From Blumeriella jaapii (Eukaryota > Ascomycota > Leotiomycetes > Helotiales > Drepanopezizaceae): a stretch of 64,000 nt of DNA. A program made the translations under genes and the position numbers. A model generated the notes under the pieces. That model was not told the origin of the DNA. It did no database searches and worked only from the letters and a program-made list of their open reading frames with translations. Of this stretch, positions 1-11,366 are shown piece after piece. Location: positions 310,001-374,000 of the forward strand of contig VWND01000016.1 of assembly GCA_009599575.1 (NCBI GenBank), in the 5' to 3' direction. The first letter of the stretch is position 1; each line of letters starts with the position of its first letter.

Positions 1-1203
1 CGTCGTCCTGTTCGATAGGGTCCGCCTTTGGGCATTCATCAGTTGGGTGTTCGAATTTGTCCGAGCTTTCAGATAGACAGGAAGGGTCAACGTGTATCTC
101 AAAGTCCTGGGGGGAAGTTGTATTCGGCATCTTGACGGGCCCCTCAGCGGGCAAGCTGTTTGTCTTGTAAGTGTTAACACGGCAAGCGGCATGCGCCAGC
201 CTGTATCAGTTTCGAAAATACCGACGCAATTCTATGTCAGGTTGTCGAGTTTGTTGGTGTTCGGGAAAGGTCTTATCGCTCCAGGGTTCGAAATATTCTT
301 TGCGGGTGTTTTGTTTATGGCCCGTTGACAGGTAGTTGCCTATAGCAACGGCGAGTTCAACTTCATGACAACACAGGCAGCTTTGTTTACCTTCAAGCGA
401 GCTCCACTGCGACATCTCCACATAAGCTATTGTAATCGTCTCATCGTTCGTGTGAGCATCACTTCTTTTCCAAATCGCCTCAATCGCCTGGGTTACCGTA
501 ATGACACTCCCCCACATCTCCTTATGCTATGACTTGGTCAGAGCCGATTAAGGGGATGAAGGGACTGGTCGCTAGCCCTCGCGTCCGGGTTACAGCTTCA
601 GGGTGTGTGTGCATGCTTTCTCTCATTCCTTTTGCCCGCAGCTAAAATCTTTTGAATGCTCTCCGTCTGTTATCATAATAACAAGTCCGGTAAGCGTTCA
701 ACAGATCATGTGATCCATGTTACACCAACGGTCCTGCAGCTTGTGTCGTGGAACAATGCTCCGATCGTTCGAATGCAGTGGGATCTGGATTCAGATCAGA
801 TTATTCGAGAATGCCATAAAAAAGACATCTAATTCTCGACGATAGACACTCCAAGAAACCAGGCTGCCACGTCATTCGGGATGAAATGCGCCCGGATCGT
901 CAGGGGTGCAAAGTCCAAACTCTTATCTCGGATCTTTCCTTGGTGGGGAAGGAGATGTATTTGAGGGGTGGAGGAGTTTGTTTTTCCAGCCAACTTCCAG
1001 GTCTTTTGTACCAGTCTCAAGTACTTTTATGCGCTTCCTTCAATGCAATCACCGCTTCCTGTGTTCCTTCCCTCTTCCCTTCATCGTACCTCCTAGGCAA
1101 TCTCAAGTTTGGTATTTGTCTCTAGTCTTTGCACGTCTTAAAAACCCTCAAGTAGAGCAAATTAAACAACCAAGCACCATAGACCAGATAACAAGCAGAC
1201 AAG
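1..1203. other. Intergenic, upstream of the amylase gene
   Basis: No gene is supported here. Short open frames exist on both strands, for example about 103 codons on the minus strand near 206-517, but none resembles a known family or carries convincing splice structure. The last 100 bases are AC-rich, as expected of a fungal 5' leader. Confidence 0.5.
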
Positions 1204-2868
1204 ATGGCAGGCTCTGGTTTGCCCCCCCTGGTAATTGCTTCGGGATCTATTCTGACTAGAGCAGAGCAAAAACCCACCCCGGAGAATATGACCATGATGC
1301 AAGGCTTTGAATGGTACGTTCCAGACGACCACAAACACTGGACACGACTCCACGACAACATCCCGCAGATCAAAGGCGCTGGTATCGATAACATATGGAT
1401 TCCACCAGGATGCAAAGCATCTTCTCCTTCCGGAAACGGGTACGATGCCTACGATCTCTATGACCTTGGTGAATTCGATCAAAAGGGAGGCAAGAGCACG
1501 AAGTGGGGCACGAAGGAAGAACTTGTGGCCATGGTGAAGAAAGCCAATGAATCTGGGGTTGGCATCTACTGGGATGCAGGTACGAGATGGGCTGATAGAA
1601 ATTCCAGTTTTCTGCTTACATGCTATCGTAGTTCTGAACCACAAAGCTGCTGCCGACCACAAGGAAAAGTGCTTAGCCCAAGAAGTCGATGCTAACGATC
1701 GCAACAAAACCATCTCAGACCCTTATCAGATCGACGCATGGTTAGGCTTTGACTTCCCAGGCCGAGGCGACAAATACTCCCCTATGAAATACCACTGGTT
1801 CCACTTCTCTGGCACTGATTACAACGCCGACAACAACAAGTCGGCTATCTACAAGATCCTGGGCGATAAATCGAAGGGATGGGCTAAAGATGGGGATGTT
1901 GATTTTGAAAACGGCAACTATGACTACTTGATGTACGCGGACCTCGACTACTCGCATCCCGAAGTTGAGAAAGATGTCCTCGATTGGGGAATATGGTTGA
2001 ACAAGGAGCTGAAGCTCAAGGGCATTCGATTTGATGCTGTGAAGCATTTCAGTGAAGATTTCCTGCGCAAGTTCATTACCAAGATGGATGAGACACATGG
2101 TGAGGGATGGTTCTTCGTGGGTGAGTTCTGGAAGGACAGTTTGTCGGATATGAGCGCGTATTTGCAACGCATGGGCAAGAAGTTCAGCCTGTTCGATGCG
2201 CCGCTGGTGCATAATTTCAGTGAGCTGAGCAAGACCGAAGGAGCGGACTTGAGAAAGGTGTTTGATGGGACCCTGGTGCAGGTCGAGCCAGTCAACGCTG
2301 TAGTACGTGGCTGCCCAAAACCCCTTCCCAATTTCGATGCTAATCAAAACAGACTTTGGTCATGAATCACGACACTCAGCCATACCAGGCGCTCGAGACA
2401 GCCATTGAGCCCTTCTTTAAGCCTTTAGCTTACGCCTTAATCCTCCTCCGTGACAGCGGCTACCCATGCGTGTTCTATGGTGACCTGTACGGCATAAAGG
2501 GAGAGCACCCTTTTCCACCATCCAGCGGCGGTGCCCTTCCGTCACTCACTCTAGCTCGCAAACTCTACGCATACGGTGAGCAAGCCGACTATTTCGATTA
2601 TGCCACTTGTATCGGCTGGGTTCGCTACGGGACCTGGGATCGGCGCTTCGGATGTGCAACCGTTTTGAGCAACGCAGGCCCAGGCCAAAAGAAAATGCAC
2701 GTCGGTGAGATGCATGCTGGTGAGAAGTGGACGGATGTGCTTGGGTGGGCTCAGGGCGAGGTGGAAATCGACACCGAAGGGTACGGAGTGTTTACTTGCC
2801 CGGGCGTCAGCTTGGCTGTCTGGGTCAACAAGGACGCTGAGGGCAGAGATCGGTTTGGGAAGTTGTAA
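1204..2868 (+). CDS. Intracellular alpha-amylase (GH13, cytosolic type)
   Basis: Three exons, 1204-1579, 1632-2302 and 2353-2868, give 520 aa. Both introns (52 and 50 bp) are GT..AG, and the second has a CTAAT branch site. The enzyme should hydrolyse alpha-1,4-glucans. GH13 signatures are visible: FEWYVPDD near residue 38, the nucleophile region GIRFDAVKHF (Asp260), the acid/base region FFVGEFW (Glu290), and MNHDTQ with the third carboxylate Asp356. Splicing across intron 1 creates the YWDAVLNHK region. There is no signal peptide, so it belongs with the non-secreted fungal amylases, whose substrate is probably internal glycogen-like glucan (inference). The ATG at 1204 is preceded by AAG and followed by G, a good context. 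All catalytic residues are intact. No other glucan genes are adjacent. Confidence 0.93.
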
Positions 2869-4356
2869 GTGATTGATCCCGATCGGTAGATGACGTTCGC
2901 TCACAGGTTGGCAGTGATAGCGATATCTACAAGGCTTGAACGATCAGGACACTATACAAATTCCTCATTAGCGAAGAGGGTGATTTTGACTACTAGCAAA
3001 GGTCAATAGACTCTGTGAACATTTGAAACTCAAGCCACTTCACCACTATCAATTCTTTCACTCCGCCGGTTTGATGCTACCTTTCCTCTTGCACATCTAA
3101 CACAAACTTCTCCGGCCCATCTGTATCATCTCGGCCCAGCTTCTGAACGACATACACAGTACAGTTGGGTGCAAAAGATGTCTGCACCACTCCCCTGGCT
3201 GCCAAGGTGTACTTACTAAACCGAGACGTGTTTGCTATGTTGCTCTTTGAACGCGTTTCTCGTAAAACAATACAGTTTTGAGATTTTTCAGACTGCTTCG
3301 AGTCGAATAATTTGGAAAAACGCTATTTCGAGCAATGGAACAGCTAGCTCTTGTCTTCTCTTGCGTTGAAGCCAACCGAGAGAGAACCTTTGATGTCGAT
3401 GCAAGCAGAACTGCACAAGTCGATGACATCATGAGCTTGAGCACGCTTCTGACACAGACGAGACGAGACTTTAGAGCGCGTTGATTGGAGAGGCTTAAGA
3501 AGCGTGGCAAAATACTAATCATGAGATTTTGTATCAGTTAGCTGTGAGTACAGGAGTTCGCGTAAAAGCAGTTTTTTCGGCTAAGGAACGGTACTGTAAA
3601 CAAAACATCAGATGAGAACTTTTGTTTATTCTTCAAAGCGGCCACCAGATACACAACATCATATCAGCCAGGGGGCGCGCAGACACCTTTTGCACTGCTA
3701 CTTTAGTAGAAGTGTACGATGTGCGGATTCTGTAGGTCGCTGGTTGAGTTGAACTCTGTGCCTTCGATGGAAGAGTTTCCCGGCTACTACAGTATGACGT
3801 TGGTGGCGGCTGCGACGTGGATTTGTGCTACTTGATGATGCAGTATCCCACGAGTGTCTCAGACCTATTGTTAGACACAGCATTTAATAGGAGAGCAAGG
3901 AGAGACTCCCACACCTTTCCTTATCCCTTCCACCAAGTTGCCTGAAACAAACCTTTGGAAATGAGACATCGATTTTTGTCGCGTAGGGAGGAGAGCAGTA
4001 GTCGGATCTACAGTACAACATCTGAATATAACTTGTCACTTTAACGTTTCCATCTCTTGACAGCATGGATCTCGTGGGAACACCCAAGGGTTGGTAAGAT
4101 CACGTGATAGCAGCGCAATGCGAGCGTACTGGACGTCCCAACCATTCATTCTCTTGCACTAGGCATACCTACTTAAAGTAGGTAGGAGACACACGGAATC
4201 AACGCCACACGGTTCAGACCAGTCTTTTCCATTGTATCGCCCTGTGATACCACCAGATCACTTCAGACACACCCTTTTTTTTTTCTTTCTTGTTTTCTCT
4301 TCCAGAAGAATATCTTAGATGCAAATCAACATAACAACAACAAAGGATTCCCCGCC
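2869..4356. other. Intergenic
   Basis: This is the 1.5 kb between the 3' ends of the convergent amylase and flavin-oxidase genes. No coding frame with family similarity, RNA gene or repeat was seen. The part nearest 4356 should hold the 3' UTR of the minus-strand gene. Confidence 0.5.
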
Positions 4357-5959
4357 TTACGCTGGCAACGCCATCGAGTTTCCTACAGCCTGTGGGTTCC
4401 AAAACACGAATGTCGGATCGACCTGAGCCTTGATCCCGAGCAGGCGGTTGTACGTAGCTGAGCCGTAATACTCCTTAGCGGCCTCGGTCGGGTTCAGCGA
4501 GGGGTCCACGTAATTGAGGTAAGCTGAGAAGTCTCCATCCGGTTGAGCATTCTCCACGGCGGCATTCAAGCCCTCCACGACAGCAGTGATCGACGGGTCG
4601 TAAGGCTTCTGGTCGGGGCTGTATCCGTAGTTCTGGAACACCCACAACGCATCACGGTCAGAATAGGCTGATGCGTCTGGCGATGGAACGTTGATGGCAG
4701 AGCCAGGACCGCCGTACAGGTTGATAATGGAGTAGAAAGGGCCCTTGCCTTTGTTGTCGATCATGTAGGACCAGAAAGCTCTGATGGCCGCAGTGGTCAA
4801 GGGGCGGGATTGTTTGGACACGAGTGACTTCGCGAAAAAGGTATCGTTGGATTTGTACTCGTGGCCAAGGGGCTGAGCCAAGGGGGCAGGAGCGGCAAGT
4901 GCGGCGACGGCCTCGATCCAGCCTTGCTGTTCCACTGTCGCGTTGGCTCCTGGGAACCCTTCAAGCATAGCTGGAAGCAAAGTACCCTTCACGGCTGTAA
5001 TATCGCAGTCCATGCACCAGCCGCTGAGACTGAATACGCCGCCGCTATCTGTGTACATTCCGAAGGTCACGTCCGGGGTGAGGAGTGGTGAGGTGAGAGC
5101 GAAGTTTTGAAGCTTCTCAAACCCAGCAGTGACGGCCTCGAGATCTTTCAGAAAATCAGCCAGCGGCACGACGAAGTGCGTGACGGATGCCGGAGCGGGC
5201 TGGGTTTGGAGGTAGAAGTAGGTCACGATGCCGATGGCGTCTCCGGCTCCCTTCATGGCGAAGAAGATATCGGGATAGGCATCGGCGCTGGCGTAGATTT
5301 GCGAACCGTCGGCGAGCACAACGTCAAGTCCAACGATGGTATCGAGAGTGATGCCCCATTTCCGCGAGGCATAACCGTAACCGCCGTGTAAAGCATGGCC
5401 TGCAATGCCAACTCCCGAGCAAGTGCCATGAGGGAGACCCCGCCTGGACTGGTTGAAGATGCCCGTAGCAACATTTCCAAGTCTCTGTCCAGCTCCAATT
5501 TTTGCAACGAAGGTAGCTGATTCGAGTCAGTATAGGTGTATGATGCAGGATGCGGAGGCGTGGCTCACTCGGGTCAACTAAGATCGAAGAGAACTTCTCC
5601 ATATCAACAATGAGACTCCCATCTTGCCCGCCACTCGAATAGCTCGCATATGAGTGTCCACCTCCTTTTGCTTGAACTTTGATACCTGCGGCAGCTGCAC
5701 ACTTGACAGCACACGCGACTTGCAGAGGTGTTTCGGGGATGGTGATGACGGCTGGCTCGTAGACGAGTCGAAGATTATAAGGTGTTGCATAGCTGCTCCA
5801 ATTCGGGTCACTTTTGATAACAAAGGGCACTTGACTGGAAGTCAGGCAATCCAAGACATCGCTTCGGGTCCTTCGTAGACCGTATGGAGAGGCTGCATCT
5901 ACTGAAGCAGCGACGAACAGAGAACCGACGAGGAGCTGAACGAAAGACGAGGGAGACAT
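4357..5959 (-). CDS. Secreted FAD-linked oxidase, bicovalent BBE-like family
   Basis: Two exons, complement(4357-5516, 5569-5959), with a 52-bp intron give 516 aa. The family (FAD_binding_4 domain plus C-terminal BBE segment) oxidises sugars, alcohols or specialised metabolites, passing electrons to oxygen. The preferred start at 5959 gives a clean signal peptide ending near residue 22 (hydrophobic VQLLVGSLFVAASVDA). An in-frame ATG at 6022 would add 21 residues and bury that signal. The flavin domain has KGGGHSYASY with His102, and PHGTCSGVG with Cys163. Together these are the two residues that tether FAD in glucooligosaccharide-oxidase-type enzymes. The C-terminal motif FWNPQAV lies near the end. 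The substrate cannot be inferred, and no cluster partners are adjacent. Confidence 0.9.
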
Positions 5960-6022
5960 GTTGGAAAGATCTCCGGTGGCTCGAAGTAGATGAGAAACAA
6001 CGACCTTAGAGAGAGAAGCCAT

Positions 6023-9000
6023 CCCAAGGCGCGACTAGCTCGGACTTATATACAGACGTACCGGTACCCTTGTAGGAGTACTTGTACATAGTAATCTATG
6101 CACTCGCGCACGCGCCGCCAGTGCAGCCGAATATCAGGCCGCGCACGGCTGTTGTTTACCTCCACGGAAAATACAAAAAGGAAGATCGGCATCAGCTCAG
6201 CACTGCGTTGACCACCGTTGTCCAAAAATACTACCCAATCAACCCAATCCAAAGGGGATCTTGTACAGCCGCAGCTCGTTTGCTGATGTCTTGCTTATGC
6301 CACCGTGTTTCCGGGAGGGCCGGTGCTCTCGTATTTGCCTGCGCTGCTGGCTTGGCCTCTTGATCTCGACTGCTTTGAGTTTACGGAGCTACTACTTGGG
6401 GAAGTCATCGAAGGTTCTTCTTATTTTACAAGGCTCATGCTAGAGGCTTCCATGAATGAATGAGATATGCAAGCCTGCCGCTTTCAAGATACCAGCCACA
6501 CCAAGTCATTATGGGGTCAAGCCAAGAGAGAGAGAGGTACCTGGACCGAAAACATCGCGAAAATCGAAACAAAACATTAGGTCAAAGAACAAAAGTAGCA
6601 TTGCCAAGGACCTGGTGTGCATAGACAGAAAACCTTAGATAATTATTTTCTTGTACGAAGTATACTACGTAAGTTTCCAACCACCTGTACGAAGTATACA
6701 ACGTACGTTTTCGATCAAGTTCCCGAAACTTGGGATGGAGATTAGCAAAAATTGGGGGGTCGGAGACCACACACCCACCTCCTTTACGGCGGAGCTGCGC
6801 CTACAAAGGGGAGGGGGCACAGCAAAAAGTAATTTTTTTAATAAAGGAACGCCACCGATCCTCGTGATTTTCTGCCCACGAGACGCCTTTCATTTATGCT
6901 CGTGTTGAGAATGATGAATGAGAATACCGGGTATCAACACCATCGCCTTACAAATATTAAAACATTTGATCTAAACCAAATCCAGTAATTTGTTTACGGA
7001 TATTACAGTACTGTCGCTTATGCCTCGCGAATCTTAAAATACAAACTTTCTTGACTACGTCAGCTTTGCACTTAGAAAGCATTTGAGTTCGTTCGATCTT
7101 TTATTTGGCGTGCATATAAAATACTCCAGAATCTGTGTCCGCCTTTGAGATCTTACCGTAATGATTGACCTGCCATTCGAATGGAATTCACAGCTCTTTT
7201 TTTGGGGGGGGGTTTGTTAACGCGCGAAAATCAACACGCCCCATAGCTTTAGACAGCCTTGAAACAATAGTTGTGGTAGCCTTTTGGCGCTATGGTTAAT
7301 CTTCTTAATATGCCGCTTGTTTTTCTCGAAGGCTTCCTTACGAAGCTATCGCTGCTCCGTTATGTTACAAAAATTTGTCCCACTTTGGTAAAATCGTTTA
7401 CGCTTTCGCATTTGCGTATTTCTCACCGATGTTCACTTCGTATCATAGGGAGTCATTGGGTGGTATTTACTCTTGCGAACCCCCCATGCCTTAGAAACAA
7501 ACCTCTAGAGTAGCGCACGGACCTAGAAGTAACAACACCTCCAACATGTGCGCAAGTAGTAATAAATGAAAGCAAAAGATCAAAGTTCGTCAAAACAGAA
7601 ATCAAAAGCGTCTCCGGATAATCAAAATCTTACAGAGTTTAGTGGTTCCTTCAATGAAAACATAGCACTCTGGTCTTGTTTCGCACAGTCACTGTGCCCC
7701 CTTTCCAAAGGAAGAGGCGCAGGCAGCTAGCTCTGCGGGAAAGAGGTGGTCTTCGATCCCCCGATTGATTGACAGCTCGGCAGCTAGGAGAGAATTGTAC
7801 TGTAAGCCTCTGCCGTCTGACAAGTCCATCCAAAACGAGCTCGCCGGAAAGGACCAACTGATAAACCCCCTTACGTGACTGGCTAGCCAATGGTGCTGGC
7901 ATGTCAGAACGTACGTCTACATATGTGATCAACAATGGCTATAATCGGCTCGTCACTCTCTTGCTCCTGTTTCAGAAGCATAGCCCCTTTCAGTGCGCCC
8001 TCGCGCGCATCACGGGTCTTCACGACGAGGATCGCTGACGACCTCCCTGGTCTGGGTCGTACAAAAATCGGCATGTGCACGATATCATATGCCCAACGAT
8101 TTTTAAATTTTCCACAGGAATGCTTCTTAAAACAGGCAACACCAAATACGTATGAAACTTGTGTGCCGTTTCGACTGAAGGCACACGGATGTAACGTAAT
8201 GGACTGTTGTTGTGCTTATGGGGACGCGCGCAAGAGCTCTCGCTTGCGGATTCAACGTCACCGTCACATCCGAGCATCATCTGTGGCGGAAGCATCGCGA
8301 CGAGATGGCGAGAAAGCGACCCGAGGGGTCCGGAAGCTTTGGTCTAAACGAGGAATGCTTGCATTGGTACGCTTGGGACCCAGTCCTCAGAGGGCGAAGG
8401 AGTTGTGACAAAGTTTCGGAGAGGTCATCGAGGGTTAGGTGGGACTGGTAGGACTGTTGGAGTTTGAGAAAGAGTTCGCGCTACTGATAACTAAGACTCA
8501 GCAGTAAATGAAGTTGACCCTGATAGCTTCGCAGTTCTTCAACCACGAGACTGTGTGCGCTGGCTGGCTATCTGACGGTGACATCACTCATCCATGGCTG
8601 TGAAGTCGTCGGCTTATGTACTATGTACATACACTTGTTATTGACTCGGATTGCTGGTTGAAAGTTCTTCCTCGCCGAGAGGCACAAGATTTCATCTGTT
8701 CGTACAGTATATACCTAGACCGGAGTGATGTTCCAATTGAGGCGGTCTCGGCTAATCAGAGTCGAAATACAAACACCAAATACTCTTCGTCTATGACAGA
8801 CCTCTCATTTCTGTGATGTATGCTTTATATTCTGTGGACTTATGGTCATTCATGTATTACTCGAAACGATACTGCTCGTACATAATGACAAGTCACCTAA
8901 GGTACAAGAGTACAAGATCGCAAGGCGGAATCCAGGCGTACAAGCGAGTACAGGTCGTTAAGGTATCATCAGTACTCTTCTCATTGAAGACTACCTAGGA

Positions 9001-9085
9001 GAAGAAGAATAGCATATCTACATTATGTGAACTCGCCACAACGCCACAAATGCCAAAAAAAAACCATCGCTTGGTATCACGAGCA
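6023..9085. other. AT-rich intergenic region, 3 kb
   Basis: No gene is supported. Frames of about 80-157 codons occur near 7935-8451 but lack family resemblance and are opposed by equally long frames on the other strand. The stretch 6.6-7.6 kb is visibly AT-rich with homopolymer runs (A, and G at about 7205-7214). A 20-bp direct repeat is listed separately. Confidence 0.45.
6652..6705. repeat. 20-bp near-perfect direct repeat, 34-bp period
   Basis: Two copies, at 6652-6671 and 6686-6705, differ at one position. Each contains the palindrome GTATAC. They lie in the AT-rich spacer with no gene within 600 bp. Confidence 0.75.
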
Positions 9086-10531
9086 CTAAAAGAAAACGCT
9101 CCTTTTCTTCTGCATCTTATTTCGCCCCACCAGCGCATTCAAGAGCCCACTCGAACTCGCCGATTGGTTCCCACTCGCCTGCAAGTATGGGCTGTTAGTC
9201 TGCGGTCTCAGTAAAGGTCCAGGTCGAGGAGGCCCGTATGGCGTACTCGCTGGTCTAGCAATGGGGGCGGGAACAGAATATGGCGCACTATGGCGTTGCG
9301 GCAGGGCCTGCGGTCGCGGGCCTGGTGCGAATTGTACTCTCGGTCCAGGAGCCGGGCTGGTCATTACCCCATATTCCTTTCGCAACCTCTCGGTCTCCTT
9401 GGCTACTTCTGCGTCTCGGCGTTGCCTCTCCAACTCTTCCTGCTCGAGCATCTTCTTGATACGTTTTTGTTCCTCTTCGTCTGCTCGTTCCTGAGCTCGC
9501 TGTTCTTCTTCGACGATCTTTCTCAGTCGTGCGGTTTCTGCATCTATTTCGCGCTGTTTCCTGAGATCGGCGGGAGATGGTCTGGACACAGGCCGCTGCT
9601 GTTGCTGGGAAGGAGGAGGCTTTTGCAGGACTTGAGACTGCGGCATAGTGTTCGTTCTTGGCGGTGGTCCGGACATGACTGCTCCTGACATTACCGGAAG
9701 AGGTGGACTGGAATTGGCTGCGAGTATAGGTCCACTGCTCTCCCGCCTTGGTCTCCGTGGTGCTGAGCTAACAGTGGGCGAGCTGATGTTGAACATCTCC
9801 CGGTTGGGGTTGAAGAAGATGTCCTTTATTACGGTGGCACTTAACAAAAGTACCACCTCCAGACCCTTGCTATCTTCCACCTCTACTCGATGCATATTTG
9901 GCTTGTATATGGTAAGATTCTTCCCGCCCTTGAACATGGCCACAGGGATATCGGGCTCCTTGTTCTTCTTGCCGTCTGTGGACTTCCCCGCTAAGAAACA
10001 GGTTATGTCCTTCGATAGCTTCCCGTCTCGTCTCCACTTGAATGATATCTTGGGCGTAATATCGGATGTTGCAGGATCGTTTTGACTTCTGTCGAGGGAT
10101 GAGGCCGAGGGCAATCGAAAGCTGTTCTGCGGCATTGCAAATTCCCAGTACGCCGAACTAAAAGTGGTGCTCGGGATCTGCTTGATCACAACCTGCTGAT
10201 CTGGATTGTACAGCTGGATACTGAAGGTATTTGGGACGATGGGTACTGGTGGTGGTGGCACGCCATTCTGAGCCCTAACCTCCGCCGCCGAGAGAGCCGG
10301 TTGCTGCCACTTCGGACGCACCAACACCTCTGCGTAGAGGATCTCCGCATTGTAGGAGTCGTACAGTCCTACTGCGTAGCAGTTCTTCGAAGCTGGGAGA
10401 TTTGGCGCCGGTCTTCGCAGCGTGTACTCGGGCTGCAAGTCTGAACCATTCTCGCGCACGAAAATAGTACTAGAGGAGGGGTTGCCGGAAGACGGCTTGA
10501 TGAAGAAGGTGGGGAGGTTCTCATCCAACAT
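9086..10531 (-). CDS. Unidentified 481-aa protein with charged coiled coil and Pro-rich tail
   Basis: A single exon of 481 aa starts at an ATG (10531) and ends at 9086. I do not recognise a named family. The first 250 residues look like a folded beta-rich domain: they begin LPTFFIKPSSG and include YAVGLYDSYNAEILYAEV near residue 55, a central KISFKWRRDGKLSKDI segment, and a hydrophobic KGLEVVLLLSATVIKDIFF segment. Residues about 250-320 are Ser/Pro-rich. Residues about 315-390 form a strongly charged Glu/Arg heptad-like stretch, almost certainly a long coiled coil. The tail is Pro/Gln-rich and ends in basic KMQKKRSVFF. There is no signal peptide or membrane segment, so the protein is probably cytosolic or nuclear. 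The ordered head, disordered linker and helical tail suggest a scaffold, but that is inference. Confidence 0.8.
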   Translation of the reverse strand: MLDENLPTFFIKPSSGNPSSSTIFVRENGSDLQPEYTLRRPAPNLPASKNCYAVGLYDSYNAEILYAEVLVRPKWQQPALSAAEVRAQNGVPPPPVPIVPNTFSIQLYNPDQQVVIKQIPSTTFSSAYWEFAMPQNSFRLPSASSLDRSQNDPATSDITPKISFKWRRDGKLSKDITCFLAGKSTDGKKNKEPDIPVAMFKGGKNLTIYKPNMHRVEVEDSKGLEVVLLLSATVIKDIFFNPNREMFNISSPTVSSAPRRPRRESSGPILAANSSPPLPVMSGAVMSGPPPRTNTMPQSQVLQKPPPSQQQQRPVSRPSPADLRKQREIDAETARLRKIVEEEQRAQERADEEEQKRIKKMLEQEELERQRRDAEVAKETERLRKEYGVMTSPAPGPRVQFAPGPRPQALPQRHSAPYSVPAPIARPASTPYGPPRPGPLLRPQTNSPYLQASGNQSASSSGLLNALVGRNKMQKKRSVFF

Positions 10532-11366
10532 GATATTATGTCTAAGGCTGCTGCGTGGCGGCTACTGTCTCTTGAGACGTGATGGGCGAGGGTGTTAGAG
10601 TTAAGAAATTTGGAGGGTCAGAAGTGAGCATGAAAAGCTGTTGAAGTGATGAAGTGCGCAGCAGTCCCTGCTTTGGATGAGGCTGAGTTCGGAGCCTGGT
10701 CACGTGTGCAGCAATACCCCCTATTTACAGTAGATTCCATCGCGCCCCCGCGCTCAGTCAAGCAGACCGGCTACTCAGCCTCTTGTATATTGATCTCGAA
10801 ACTCCCCGGTTAATGCCCGGAATTATGGATAACACTATGTACTTACTTTATACATGGCCCCCAAGCCACTTTGATCTTGCAAAGACACTCGGCTTCGATC
10901 GCGACATACCTCAAGGTAGATAGATCTTTAGGTACTGTGCTGTGCAGTACTGTAGGTGTACGACCAACTTCAGCCGAGCTCGCTTACTCAACATCAACAA
11001 AGAATGGAACTTGAATGTGACACAGAGCCATGTTTGGCATTCAGAGTCAACTTCTACGGGTACCTTAATTGTCTACCCAAGTTCTCTATGTTCCTTCAGT
11101 ACATGCCACACATGTCTTACAGCGTTTTAGCCCCTCTCCCTTCTCCACAATCTCGGGTCATTATGATATTGGCTTTGTCGCCCACTCGCTTTGTCCTAGC
11201 TCATCCAGGTCGGGCTCTGCCTTCCTGTCGAGGTCCCCAAAACTCCTCGCTACGCTGCATTATATTCGCTAGGGACCAGGGCCCGGGCACTCATGAATTA
11301 TATTGGAAAAATCGAGACACGTGCCATGCACAGGTAGGCGTGGGAAACCACCTTGCTGCCATAGTG
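10532..11366. other. Intergenic
   Basis: Spacer between the 481-aa gene (5' end at 10531) and the 3' end of the membrane-protein gene. Open frames on the plus strand after about 10940 run antisense to the membrane-protein tail and are not supported as genes. Confidence 0.45.

Noticed and set aside
6020..6022. Upstream ATG for the flavin oxidase
   Set aside because: It would add 21 residues before an evident signal peptide; the ATG at 5959 gives a canonical secretory start.
7935..8451. 157-codon plus-strand frame in the AT-rich gap
   Set aside because: No family resemblance and comparable frames exist on the other strand.
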